This document shows, in pieces, positions 36,024 through 46,300 of a stretch of DNA of 64,000 nt. The stretch covers positions 1,302,001 to 1,366,000 of the forward strand of contig CP036279.1 in assembly GCA_007748055.1 (NCBI GenBank), in the 5' to 3' direction. The notes under the pieces are model-generated. The model had not been told where the DNA came from, ran no database searches, and was given only the letters and a program-made list of their open reading frames with translations. This DNA is from Kolteria novifilia. GTDB lineage: Bacteria > Planctomycetota > Planctomycetia > Kolteriales > Kolteriaceae. The position numbers and the translations under genes were made by a program. How positions within the stretch are numbered: the stretch's first letter is position 1; each line of letters begins with the position of its first letter.

Positions 36024-36818
36024 ATGGATGCATCAACGGCTCAATTGGCTCGCTGGCTGGCGGTTGCCTTTGGCGGATTGTTCAGCTACTCGATGATCGA
36101 CCTGGTTGCGAGCGATCGGCTGAAATTCTACCTCGCCGACCAGAAATTCGAGTTGCTCGTGCTCGGTGGCGGCGTCCTGCTCGGATTGGTCGTGCTGCTC
36201 AAGGTGCGGGCGATCATGGTGCAGGGATCGGGCCACGATCATGACCACGACCATGACCACGACCATGATCACGGCGTCTCGCTTTGGCGGTTCATCGTGC
36301 TGGCGATTCCGATGGTGATCATCGTCATGGGGCTGGCACCCAAGGGCCTCAGCGCCGAGATGCTCAAGGGGAAGCTTTCTCGCGACCAGATCAACTCGAT
36401 CGGCGAGATCGACGCGTCGAGTTTCGCTTCCGGCGAAGGTTGCGGCGGCAAGGCGATTCCCGAGTCGGTCAAAAAGCTGCAAGACGACGCCAGCAACCAG
36501 GAAGCGCGCACCTTCTGGGAAGGAAAGTGCGTTCGCGTGAAGGGCCAGTTCGTCCCCGACGAGCGGTTCTCCGATCGCTATCGCTTGATGCGGATTCGCA
36601 TCGTTTGCTGCGCGGCCGACGCCCAACCGGTCGGGGTCACGATCCTCGGAGACTTCTCGCGGAAGTGGAAGTACGGGCAGTGGCTCGACATCACTGGGGC
36701 CGTGAATTTTCAGGAGTACAAGGATCCGAAGACCGGCCAAGTGAAGTACTTCCCCTTGGTCAGCCAAGAGAAGGTCGAACTGCTCAGTCAGCCCCCGCCC
36801 GACTTCTACTTGCAGTAA
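36024..36818 (+). CDS. TIGR03943/DUF1980-type partner of the DUF318 permease
   Basis: The 264-residue product has three hydrophobic helices (near residues 10-27, 43-62, 86-110) with a run of about seven His-Asp pairs between the second and third, then a soluble domain with GEGCGGKAIPES, GKCVRVKGQFV and RIRIVCCAADAQPVGV. The CC pair and AADA are typical of this family, whose genes are known to sit beside DUF318 permease genes. ATG 36024 has TGGAG upstream. The matching metal-type runs in both partners suggest they handle the same ion. Confidence 0.85.
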   Translation: MDASTAQLARWLAVAFGGLFSYSMIDLVASDRLKFYLADQKFELLVLGGGVLLGLVVLLKVRAIMVQGSGHDHDHDHDHDHDHGVSLWRFIVLAIPMVIIVMGLAPKGLSAEMLKGKLSRDQINSIGEIDASSFASGEGCGGKAIPESVKKLQDDASNQEARTFWEGKCVRVKGQFVPDERFSDRYRLMRIRIVCCAADAQPVGVTILGDFSRKWKYGQWLDITGAVNFQEYKDPKTGQVKYFPLVSQEKVELLSQPPPDFYLQ

Positions 36819-36835
36819 GCCCCAGCCCGGAACGA

Positions 36836-39085
36836 CTAGCGAGTGAAGTCCGCGGCGATCTCGTTGATCAATTCGCGGGCTTGGCCTGGCGCCCAACCGG
36901 TCTTCTGGACGTCGAGCGGGTTCTCCTTGAGCCGTTGGGCGACGTGCGACCTCAGGGCCACCTGGCGTTCGGGCGACCACTCCGCCAACTCGAGAAGGCG
37001 AACGACGAGCTTCGTGTTGGTGAGGATCGTTTGGTGCTCGGTGTCCTGAAGGAGCTGTCGGATCTCATCATTTCGGGCGCGGATGAGGCGGAGAATCGGT
37101 CCGGTCTTCATCAGCACCTTGATACTTTCCTGCGGAATCCGTTCGAGTTCACCCTCGGCGCGGTGCGCCACTTCCTTCGCGACTCGTTCCCGACTCTCCC
37201 GGACGAGTTCCTCCTCGATCAACTGTCGCTGCGTGTCCGAACGCCAGAGTTCCAGCACCATCGACTCGTAGTGCCCCATCATGCGATAGAGGACTTCCTG
37301 GCTGACATCGAGCATCTGGCAGAACTCGCCGAAGCTATCGATGTGCATCGGCTTGAGAAGGGTGGAAATTGTCGATTCGCGGAGTCGCATCAGCCCCGCG
37401 GGTTCATGGGAGACGCCGATAAAGAGGTTGATCTTCTCCTCGGCCGACAGCTTCGCGATCACCGAGCGACTTAGGAAACGGAACAGATCGCTCAACGAGT
37501 TGATGTTGGCGATCGTCTGCGCGAGGTGCTCCTCATCCACGAGGGCCGCGCGCCAGAGCCTCGCTTTCTCTGTCGGGCCGATGGCCGCGTAGTCCGGCGT
37601 CCGCAGATGCCACTTCGATTCGAGCATCGTGAAGAAACGCCCGGCATGCGTCAGGCGATCGAACCAGTCCTCGCGGATCATCGCCGCGGCCAGGCCCAGT
37701 CGCGTGGGGAGGTTGGCCAACGAAAGCTCTTGGAGCGTGACCCGCCAGCTCTCGGTCGGGCTCACGACGACTTCGAGGGCATTGACGTCGAGTTGCTCGG
37801 TCATCTGGGAGGCACGTTTGGCGGCGACGCCCGCCAGGACTTCCTCGGCGAGTGCTCGTTGTTCGGGAACGCTACTCCATAGGTCGACTTTCGAGAGGGC
37901 GAACGTCCTCTTAATGGCTTCGGCCACGCGGACGAGTTGCTCGCACTCCGGTCGGCCTTCGCGGAGATCGAGGGACTGCAGCAGGGTGCGGCACCGTTGA
38001 CCCGACGCCCCCTCGTCCCGATGGAGCGCTTCGCCGAACGTCTCTTCCATGACTTGGGCATTTGCCTCGCGGCGGGCCCGAAGATGGCGGAAATACATCG
38101 AGCCGAAGAGGGCCGCGCTTCCGCCCACTAAGACGCCATAGGACAGAAACTTCAGGACCATCGGCAGCCAAGCGGCGATGGAGGGAAACCATCCGCGGCT
38201 CTTGCTGACCAGGCCGCCGTCAATTCCGGGGGGACGGTTCGGGTCGAGTCCCTGGAGGTCGTCGATCGCCGAGAGCGAAGGGAGCGTTCCGCGAGCGACC
38301 AGTTCATGGGCGGCGAAGTCGCGAACGTCCTTGTTGGAACTCCAGAGGAGTCGCCAAAGAGGCGGCGTGGCTGGAACCTCGAGTTGATCGAGAATTTCCA
38401 AAGCTGCCGCCCGTTTCCTCGGGTCGGAGTCGGACAGCAACTCGACAAGCGGTTCCCTAGCGCCGAGGAGGCGTTGGTAGTCCTCGCTCTTCGCCATGGG
38501 CTCGGGGACTTCCGCGAGCAGGATCAAGAGGCCGCGATTGTTCTCCTTCGGGGATTGCAGCAAGGCGTCGACGAGAGGACTCATCGCCTGGTCCATGCGG
38601 GCCGAGAGAGCTCCAAGGGCGGCGCGGCGCATCTCCGAGTGCTTGGCCTCGAGTTGGCCGATCAGGATCGCGACGAATCGCGACGAATCGGACTCGTCGA
38701 GCGGCTGCTTGGAGAGAAGATCGATCGCCGCGGTTTTCTGGCGCCACGGCGTTTCCTTCGGCTCTAGGGAATCGAGAAGCGCGTCGTAGGTCTCGGCTCC
38801 GAACTGCCCCAAGGCCCTGGTCGCGTGATGACGCAGCGCTTCCTCGGACAAGCAGGTGATCAAGACGTCGATGGCTCGGCGACGCAGTTGTTTGGGAAGC
38901 TGCCGTTGAGTGAGGATCCTGGTCGAGTCCTGAAGCACGTCGATTGGGCAGTCGTCGCAGCTTTCGAGGCGTTCGATCGCCAAGAGAACTTCCCGATCGC
39001 GAGATTGGAAGAGCGTTTGGTGGCCGGCATGGGCGGGGCCGGAGAGAACGAGCGACAACGCGACGATCGCTGACGATCTCGACAT
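36836..39085 (-). CDS. Large HEAT-like/transmembrane protein of unknown function
   Basis: The 749-residue product has an N-terminal signal (MSRSSAIVALSLVLSGPAHA). A region to about residue 290 is built of helical repeats that look like HEAT units (for example RRAALGALSARMDQAM, KRAAALEILDQLEV). One hydrophobic helix (about 308-330, FLSYGVLVGGSAALFG) follows, then about 420 residues of charged, helical sequence ending IRARNDEIRQLLQD and ERQVALRSHVAQRLKE. The predicted topology puts the repeats outside and the C-terminal domain in the cytoplasm. I do not recognise the C-terminal domain. It is convergent with the TIGR03943 gene and divergent from another large unknown gene. Confidence 0.75.
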   Translation of the reverse strand: MSRSSAIVALSLVLSGPAHAGHQTLFQSRDREVLLAIERLESCDDCPIDVLQDSTRILTQRQLPKQLRRRAIDVLITCLSEEALRHHATRALGQFGAETYDALLDSLEPKETPWRQKTAAIDLLSKQPLDESDSSRFVAILIGQLEAKHSEMRRAALGALSARMDQAMSPLVDALLQSPKENNRGLLILLAEVPEPMAKSEDYQRLLGAREPLVELLSDSDPRKRAAALEILDQLEVPATPPLWRLLWSSNKDVRDFAAHELVARGTLPSLSAIDDLQGLDPNRPPGIDGGLVSKSRGWFPSIAAWLPMVLKFLSYGVLVGGSAALFGSMYFRHLRARREANAQVMEETFGEALHRDEGASGQRCRTLLQSLDLREGRPECEQLVRVAEAIKRTFALSKVDLWSSVPEQRALAEEVLAGVAAKRASQMTEQLDVNALEVVVSPTESWRVTLQELSLANLPTRLGLAAAMIREDWFDRLTHAGRFFTMLESKWHLRTPDYAAIGPTEKARLWRAALVDEEHLAQTIANINSLSDLFRFLSRSVIAKLSAEEKINLFIGVSHEPAGLMRLRESTISTLLKPMHIDSFGEFCQMLDVSQEVLYRMMGHYESMVLELWRSDTQRQLIEEELVRESRERVAKEVAHRAEGELERIPQESIKVLMKTGPILRLIRARNDEIRQLLQDTEHQTILTNTKLVVRLLELAEWSPERQVALRSHVAQRLKENPLDVQKTGWAPGQARELINEIAADFTR

Positions 39086-39522
39086 GCGGCGGCGACTTGG
39101 CGTTGCGAACGTCTTGCCGATAGCTGGAGTCTCCCCTCAGCATTCCCGTCGGTGGCGATGGCGACAAGCGGTCGGCATCCCCGGATCCTGACGAGGGTAA
39201 CTGTTTCCCGTCGCGATCGTGACCAACCTTCCGCGGCCCTTGGTTCGCGAAACCTGAATTGCCCCGAAAGGCCGCTCGCCAATCGGTCCCTCTGTTCCAC
39301 GGCGAGGTACGGGTGCGACGACCTTCAAAACTCGTCTCCCCCGACGCGATCGCCCGTGTTGGCGGATGGCCCGCGAGCCAGCCCATTGGATTTCTACCGA
39401 TTCGGCCGACGCGAGCGACCGCCGTCGGGGGGCACTTTGGCGGGGCAGTCGGAATGCCGGCGAGCCGGCTCGTTTACCATCCTTTCAGAGTCGTCGCGCA
39501 GCTTGGTTCCTAGAACAAGTAC
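39086..39522. other. Divergent intergenic region, no gene
   Basis: This 437-bp region lies between the starts of two large unknown genes and probably holds promoters for both. Small frames lack ribosome sites and domains. No palindrome of the dispersed families is seen. Confidence 0.5.
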
Positions 39523-41496
39523 ATGATGGAGGAATTGATTAGAAACGTAGTCGCCGACGCGCTTCGCCCCGGGCGATTCTTTGTGATGCCGCAGCTGTCG
39601 GTTCGCGTCGATCATCAGCCGACGCTCCAGCTTCCCTGGGAAGTCTTTCGCGGGCATCTGCTCGACCAGTCGCAGACGCGCTCGACTCGTCTCTTCGAGG
39701 CGTGGTCGGTTCAGCTCGAACCCGCCCTGATGGGGGAGTCCGATCCGCTGCTTTGTGTCCTGATCGACTGGGAATCAAAACGTCTCTACGTGGTTCGCTC
39801 GATCCTCGTTCATGGGCACGAAGCATACGAGGACGACGATCGGACGATCAAGACGCGCGAGGTGCGCAAGGGGCAGCGGGAACTGGTGGGATCCTTGCCG
39901 CTGGACGAGTCCCTCGACGAAGCGGGCTTCCGGCGGCTTCTGAACGTGACGCTCAAGCGAGCGGTCCTTGGGACGAGTCGCCTCCCGATCACTTCCATCG
40001 AATCTCCGCTGCCAGCCTTTTCCCTGGGCAAGTTCGCCTATCTCGGCGAGGAGACACCCGAGTCGGACGATGCCTTGACCGGATCGGAGGCTTTGCTCGA
40101 CTGGGGCTTGAGCGTCAACCTCTCGACGTGGGAACGGGCCAAGCGGCTCGAGACCCTGCTGCGGTGCACCTCGGTGGAAGGAGTTTCCTGGTTGGCGGTT
40201 CAGTTCTTCGACCGGACCGCCGCCGCCGGTTGGAGGCCGGACGAGTTGCCCAAGGTCATCCGTTCGCTCTTCAACGGGGTGGCGCTCTCGCCGATGACCG
40301 GGTTTTCGGAGAATCTGGTCGCGCTACTCTGTTCGTGGACCCGGTGCGACGCTCTCGGGCCGGCTCCGGTGATCGAACTCGTCGGGTACCTGCTGCGCCA
40401 TCTGGTTCGGCACTTGACCGCGTTCAACCTCGAGATCTTTCATCATCTCGGCGCCAACTATCCCGACGCGCCACTGCTCGACAGTCTCTTAGGAGCCTAC
40501 GTTCGGCTCATCAACGCCCATCCCGACGAGTTCGCCGATCGCGCTGGCGACGACGAGTCCCGCCAGAAGCTCAAACGCCTCCGGCGGCGAGCCCTTCGTC
40601 AGGCGTGGTACGTTCGTCGGGAGTACCAAGGGCTACCGGTCCCCGATGAGCCATCATCGCCGGGAGAGAACCTGCGCGTCCTACCGCAGCCGTGGCAACG
40701 CATTCCCGAGGAACAGTTTCTCTATCGCGACGAGCGTTCTCGCGAGCTCTTCGTCGACGTCGCCGCGGAAGAACTGCTCAGCGAGTTTGGCTGGCACTTA
40801 CTTCGTTCGAGCGTCCGCGACTTGCGGGACCGGGTGGAGCTGCGCGAGCTCGGGACGGGACTCTTCCTCGATCGACCGTTGGGCGTGTTCAAGCGACCGG
40901 CGGAAATCGATCGCACCGTCCTGCTTTCTTATGTGACGTTCAGTCGCACGATCGCCAAGGAGCGACTCGATCGGCTCAGCGAGTGGGGGCTCATCCCCAT
41001 GGATCGGGAGCTGGAGGAGTTGAAGGTGATGCTTGAGGACTCCTACTTCGAGCGAGGGGTCAGTGTGGCGGACTACCCGAACGAAAGTCGGCCGGGCGTC
41101 GTTTGCCTCGAGGATGCCTCGAAGGCGGCTCCGGACGTGCGTTTCTTGAAGACGACCCGATCGTCGTTGGACGACTTTCTGGGCCAGTACGATCTGTCGG
41201 CGCTGGACGAGGTCGACCACGCGATCGCCGAGCGGCTCCGGACGGACGATCACATCCTCTTGATTCGGCCACCCAACGCGTCTCCGGACGTCGCTCTTCT
41301 TCGGGCCTACGACCGCGAGGGGAACTGCCTGATGGAGTTTGGAGTCGCTCGTCGCGCTGACGGCGAGGTCGCGCTGACCGAGGTGGCGGGCATCGAGTAC
41401 ATCGAAGGAGGGCTGGTGGCGCGCTGTCCCCACCGAACGGCGGAGGGAGCATCCGAAGCGACGCCCGAACCTGTCCTAGCCGTGAACTTCGTTTAG
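39523..41496 (+). CDS. Large protein of unknown function
   Basis: The 657-residue product is soluble, with no signal peptide and no hydrophobic helix longer than about 15 residues. It contains regions rich in Leu and Asp (LLRHLVRHLTAFNLEIFHHLG) and an Arg-rich segment (KLKRLRRRALRQAWYVRREY). The C-terminal 90 residues look beta-rich (ILLIRPPNASPDVALLRAYD). ATG 39523 or 39526 is the start. I do not recognise a family. It is divergent from the HEAT-like/transmembrane gene, suggesting a functional pair. Confidence 0.7.
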   Translation: MMEELIRNVVADALRPGRFFVMPQLSVRVDHQPTLQLPWEVFRGHLLDQSQTRSTRLFEAWSVQLEPALMGESDPLLCVLIDWESKRLYVVRSILVHGHEAYEDDDRTIKTREVRKGQRELVGSLPLDESLDEAGFRRLLNVTLKRAVLGTSRLPITSIESPLPAFSLGKFAYLGEETPESDDALTGSEALLDWGLSVNLSTWERAKRLETLLRCTSVEGVSWLAVQFFDRTAAAGWRPDELPKVIRSLFNGVALSPMTGFSENLVALLCSWTRCDALGPAPVIELVGYLLRHLVRHLTAFNLEIFHHLGANYPDAPLLDSLLGAYVRLINAHPDEFADRAGDDESRQKLKRLRRRALRQAWYVRREYQGLPVPDEPSSPGENLRVLPQPWQRIPEEQFLYRDERSRELFVDVAAEELLSEFGWHLLRSSVRDLRDRVELRELGTGLFLDRPLGVFKRPAEIDRTVLLSYVTFSRTIAKERLDRLSEWGLIPMDRELEELKVMLEDSYFERGVSVADYPNESRPGVVCLEDASKAAPDVRFLKTTRSSLDDFLGQYDLSALDEVDHAIAERLRTDDHILLIRPPNASPDVALLRAYDREGNCLMEFGVARRADGEVALTEVAGIEYIEGGLVARCPHRTAEGASEATPEPVLAVNFV

Positions 41497-41873
41497 CGCC
41501 GTCAAGACCTGGCTCGCGAGTGCCCCTGGCTGCTTGTCAGTCAGTGAAAACGAGTTGCGTGGCCATCAATCCGAACGTGGACGTTTGACAGGGCATCAAT
41601 GTCCTGATTGATTCATGCCTTGAAAATGGTCTACTGGGCCCCGGCACCCGCGTAGGCCTGCGAAAGACGCCGCTGACGTGGCAATGCCCCGCTCATTCGA
41701 GACGACGAGGTCTCAACTTGCGAACTCGTGTCAACCAGGACGTTGGACGCCGATCGACTCATCTCGGTGCCGGCCGCGAACCGTTCTCGCCTTGCCACTC
41801 TCCATTCCAAAGTCGACCAACAAGGGTGTCGCAACACCAAGTAACAGGAACCCATCCGAAAGGAACTGATCGA
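41497..41873. other. Gap without a supported gene
   Basis: I see no gene in these 377 bp. AAGGAA at 41859-41864 serves the next gene. Confidence 0.5.
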
Positions 41874-42206
41874 GTGCAGACGACGTTGGAACGTTTCCAG
41901 GAGGTAGAGATGGCCGTCGGAACGATCGTCACGGCGGCGGCCAACAGCGCGGCCCGGAAGCCGGCGTACGTCCTGACGATCGACTTTGGGGAGAAAGGCA
42001 TGAAGACGAGCTCGGCCCAGCTCACGGAAAACTACGCGCCGGACGATCTGGTTGGACGGCAAGTCGCCGCGGTGATGAATTTTCCGCCGCTGCGCGTGGC
42101 GGGAATTCGTTCGGAGGTCTTGGTGTTGGGGGCCGTCGACGCGGAGCGGGGAGTGGTGTTGCTTCGGCCCGACGTCGAGGTGAGTGACGGGACGTCCGTG
42201 GCGTGA
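41874..42206 (+). CDS. csaA: CsaA-like tRNA-binding-domain protein
   Basis: The 110-residue product is a single EMAP/tRNA-binding OB domain with the CsaA pattern VGTIVTAAANSAARKPAY, SSAQLTENYAPDDLVGRQV, AAVMNFPPLRVAGIRSEVLVLG and VVLLRPD. CsaA is described as a secretion-related chaperone and homodimer; the true substrate is debated. GTG 41874 is chosen because AAGGAA lies 9 nt upstream and the start matches the family. Confidence 0.88.
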   Translation: MQTTLERFQEVEMAVGTIVTAAANSAARKPAYVLTIDFGEKGMKTSSAQLTENYAPDDLVGRQVAAVMNFPPLRVAGIRSEVLVLGAVDAERGVVLLRPDVEVSDGTSVA

Positions 42207-42244
42207 GGGGCGACTCACGCCGGAGCATCGTGGGTTGAACCGAC

Positions 42245-43075
42245 TTAGGCGGCCTTCTGGCAGTGGCGTCCAAACTCGTGAACGCAGGACGCCACCCGTT
42301 CGGGATGGGTCACAAATGCCAGGTGACCGGCTTCCTCCAGGTGCTCGAAACGACCCCGGGCGACGCGATCGGCCAGCGTGCGCGACTGATCGACCGACGC
42401 GATGATGTCGTGATCGCAACCGAAGACCAGGGCGGGAGTGGTCACCTCGTCGAGATGTCCGCCGACGTCGCAGTCCTCGAGCATCGTCATGCGGTGGGCC
42501 ATCACGCTCTGATCGGTCTGCCAGCAGCGATTGACGACGAAGTCGAACTGATCGCCGGGACGAGCCGGAGTTCCCAGGAGTACCTGGAAAATCTGATTCA
42601 GAAATGGGCTATCATCGGGGAGCGGGAGCCGGTTGAGGACGGCTCGAGCCACATCGCCGATCATGCCGAGTCGAAAACTCGCACCGACGCCCTGGACCGC
42701 GACATACGCGAGTTCGGCCGGATGACGAGCCGCGTAGCTCAGCGCGATCGTCCCTCCAAAGGACACGCCGAGCAATCCCGGGCGCTCCAGCCGGAGGGCT
42801 CGCATCAACTCGCCGAGATCGTTGACCAGCCGGTCGAAGCCGAAGCCCCGGTCGAAGAGTCCCTGGTTTTCGCCCCGAAGTTGGTAGGCGATCACCTCAT
42901 TCGTCTGGCTCAGTTGGTCGATCAGCGGCTGCAAGAGGGCGATGCCGCCGGCCATGCCGGGCACAATGACGATTGGATCTCCGGAGCCGACACGAATGTA
43001 TTCAGCCGTGTACCCCGCGGAGAGGAAGACACTGTTGGTGGGCGGGAGTTGAGTAACGCTAGCGCTTGTAACCAT
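42245..43075 (-). CDS. Alpha/beta hydrolase
   Basis: The 276-residue product has the alpha/beta hydrolase layout: VIVPGMAGG oxyanion region, nucleophile elbow GVSFGG, acid Asp near VFGCDHD and His in EEAGHLAFVTHP. It is cytosolic. The substrate is unknown; it belongs to the broad lipase/esterase/epoxide group. ATG 43075 is chosen because AGGGATGG lies at a good distance; ATG 43081 is possible. A sigma-54-type promoter is found upstream at 43131-43146, and the divergent gene encodes a sigma-54 activator. Confidence 0.85.
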   Translation of the reverse strand: MVTSASVTQLPPTNSVFLSAGYTAEYIRVGSGDPIVIVPGMAGGIALLQPLIDQLSQTNEVIAYQLRGENQGLFDRGFGFDRLVNDLGELMRALRLERPGLLGVSFGGTIALSYAARHPAELAYVAVQGVGASFRLGMIGDVARAVLNRLPLPDDSPFLNQIFQVLLGTPARPGDQFDFVVNRCWQTDQSVMAHRMTMLEDCDVGGHLDEVTTPALVFGCDHDIIASVDQSRTLADRVARGRFEHLEEAGHLAFVTHPERVASCVHEFGRHCQKAA

Positions 43076-43130
43076 GAACATCCATCCCTGAAAATCGGTG
43101 GGAAGACCGCTGCAATCCATTGCAGTACGT

Positions 43131-43146
43131 TGCGAAAGTTAGGCCA
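43131..43146 (-). promoter_or_regulatory. Candidate sigma-54 promoter of the hydrolase gene
   Basis: Read on the minus strand, TGGCCTAACTTTCGCA has TGGC at -24 and GC at -12 with the exact sigma-54 spacing; the GG and GC doublets are intact. The predicted transcription start is near 43120, about 45 nt before ATG 43075. A small inverted repeat (CTGCAAT/ATTGCAG, 43110-43125) overlaps that start. Confidence 0.6.
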
Positions 43147-43210
43147 AACGGCCTGGATTATCGAATCGGCATAAATGTATTCGTGACTTTATCTTGTGAT
43201 GCCAGAAGTT

Positions 43211-43230
43211 GGTGACGAAATTTCGTTACC
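43211..43230. promoter_or_regulatory. Palindromic operator/enhancer candidate
   Basis: GGTGACGAAA-TTTCGTTACC is a 20-bp palindrome with one mismatched pair. A half site (TTTTCGTTACG) recurs at about 43267. It lies about 90-110 bp upstream of the predicted hydrolase transcription start, the usual distance for a sigma-54 enhancer, and about 125 bp before the regulator gene. Confidence 0.55.
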
Positions 43231-43352
43231 AATGTTACGACAGTGAAAGTTCGCTATTTCATCGAATTTTCGTTACGCTGGCCGAAGGCTTTGGGTCTCT
43301 TGGCGAAACAGCGTGATTCACGTGTCTGGGCAATTGGGGAGCAGCCGGAAGA

Positions 43353-46300
43353 ATGGCTCGGAATGGCGGACTACTCTCCCCGATCAACCGTGGCCTAGTG
43401 CTCAAAGCCTCGGCGATTGGAATCATCACGTATTCGATCGTTGTCCTTATTTACGCCAATCTGACGCCCAACGTCGGCTTTCAGGCTATGGGCGTCCAAG
43501 TCGGGCGCGTCTCTCGCGCTCCCTCTGCCGGTCCCTCGCCGACAGTGGGGGATCGTTTGGTGTCGATCGCCGGTATCCCCATTGACAGCATGCCGCGGTA
43601 CATTAACACCATCTCCAAACTTGGCGACCCCAAACGGTTTCCTTCTGCTACCGTCTCCTCGACCGAACAGTTGCTTACCACAAGCCTGCCCGTGGCGGAA
43701 TATCAAGGTCGACGCTACGTTCGCGTTCGGTTCAGACCCACGGAGTCACCGGAAACTCTGTCCGTGGCGTGGTTTGAGATCGGCGAGCAACCTTGGCAGA
43801 CCTCGGCGGTCTCCCTGCTGTGGTTTGCGATGGAGTCCCTCATCTTCTGGATCGGATGGCTCGTCTTTCGACGGCGTCCGGAGGATGACTCCGCAGCCCT
43901 CTTTTTCCTGATGTGCATCGTCACGGTGGGAGCGTACGTCGGGGGATACCACTGGTTGCAGATCGCGGGCAGTCCGGCGCTACTCTACATCTTCGCCCTG
44001 TGCGCCATGGCGCTCCCGCAGGCCAATTTGCACTTCTTTTTGGTCTTTCCGACGCCAAAACGGGTCGTTTATCGCTATCCTCGGCTCACTTTGGTCGGAA
44101 TTCACCTCATTCCGGGCCTGTTTCAGGTCGCCATCCTCGGAACGATCGGGACCGTCGTCTTCCGTTTTCGGCACGACTTTCCCGCCTCGAGCATCGATCA
44201 TCTCCTCGACACACTCTGGTGGCTGATCTGGATCTACCTCGGCATCGCGGGGGTGATGCTCCTGGCCTGCCTGACGAGCCTCGTCCACAGTGCTCGCACC
44301 GCGAACAATCTGATTCAGAAGAACCAGGTTCGCTGCATCCTTGGCGGACTTGTCTGTGCCAGCTTCTTTGTCGTCTACAGTTTCGTCCTGGCGCTGCTGC
44401 AACCCGTCGACTTCGCGTTGGGCGGCGCGAATTGGTCGCTCTTCGCGGCCTCCTTCGTCATGACGGTCGGGTTCGCGGTCAGCATCGCCCGCTACCGGTT
44501 ACTCCACGTCGAGGAGATCCTTCAGCGCGGCTGGCTCTATGTCCTGATCAGTTTCGCCGGTGGACTTTGCTACTACGGGCTCTTGATCTTGGCGGTCTGG
44601 TTCTCGCCGCGGCTTGCCGATGAAGTCAGCCAGGGCGAGTCGGAACGCCAGTCGTTCCTCATCGCGAGTTTCGTCATGCTCGTGCTCTTGGTGCTGAGCA
44701 CACTGCGCGAGCGGATTCGTCTGGTCCTTGACCGCCGTTTCTATCGCGATCGGCACCAGCTCAACCGGGCGATGCGCCGCATGAACGAAACCGTCGGACA
44801 GCTCCTCGACCTATCGACACTGAGTCGGCGAATCCTGCTCGTCGTCGATGAGGTCCTCGATCCGCGCGGGGCGGCGTTCTATCTGCGTGAGGGGGACGAT
44901 TCCTTTGTTCGAGGCAGTTCGACGGGCGAGGCGGTTCTCCCCGATCACCTTCCCGCCGACGAGGAGCTCAGCCGCGTTCTCGAGCGTGGGGCGCTCTTGC
45001 AGGCTAGCCCAGGGTTGATCCTGCGTGGCGATCGGGTCACGCCGCTCCTTCGGAGTCTGGGTGTGGAGGTCGCTCAGCCGCTGGTGCTCGATACGCAACT
45101 CAAGGGGTTTCTCCTTATCGGGCCCAAGCGGGGAGGGATCTACACGACGGAGGATCTTGGGTTTCTCTCGGCGCTGGCCAAGATGGCCGCGTTGGCGCTG
45201 CATGGGGCGGAGACGCATCAGACGCTCGAGGCGCTCAACGTCGAACTGCGCGACAAAGTCACCCGGATCTCGCGGCAGCATCGGCAATTGCAGCAACTTC
45301 AGTCCAACGCCGAAACGACCTTGGATGCCGGCGAGAGCGATGAACGCGTCGCCCCCGACAACTTCGATATCATCAAGGGAAGTAGCGAGGCGCTCAGCAG
45401 CGTCGTCTCGTTGGCCCGGAAGGTCTCGGTCTCGACCGCGAAGGTGCTGATCCGCGGCGAAAGCGGGACGGGCAAGAGCATGTTGGCCGAGGCGATTCAC
45501 CGCGCGTCCCCGAGAGCCAAGGGACCGTTCGTGAAAGTGCACTGCGCGGCCCTGTCGCAGGGGCTGCTCGAGAGTGAACTCTTCGGGCACGTCAAGGGGG
45601 CCTTCACCGGCGCCCACCGCGACAAGATCGGCCGTTTTCAGTTGGCCGATGGTGGAACGATCTTTCTCGACGAAGTGGGCGACTTGAGTCTCGAGATTCA
45701 GACCAAGCTGCTGCAAGTCCTACAAGAACGCACCTTCGAGCCCGTCGGATCGAGTGAACCGATCGAGGTCGACGTGCGCTTCATCGCCGCGACGCATCAA
45801 CCGCTCGAGGAGTTCGTTCGTGAGGGACGTTTTCGAGAGGATCTCTTCTACCGCATCAACGTGATGAGCCTGTATCTTCCCCCGCTGCGCGAGCGGCGCG
45901 ACGACATCTTGGACCTGGCGCTACACCTCCTGCGAAAGTGCTCGTTCGAGACGGAGAAGTCGAGCGAGGGTCTCGATGACGATGCCGTTCTCGCACTGCT
46001 CAACTATGAATGGCCGGGGAATATTCGGGAGCTGGAAAACGTGCTCGAACGGGCGTTGATCTTGAGCAACGGCCCGTTGATCACGTTGGAGGATCTTCCG
46101 GAAGAGGTCAGCCAACCGCGTTTGCCCTCGGAATCGGGGCGACGAGCTACTCCCGAGGGTTCGCAAGAGCCGCGCCGTACCTGGAGCGATCCACCGATGC
46201 CGCGACGCGGTGGGCGGGCGCTGAAGAGTAAGCTGAACGACTTCGAGCGTCAGCAGCTCCTGGAAGCGCTCGAGGCCGGCGGCGGGAACAAGAGCAAGGC

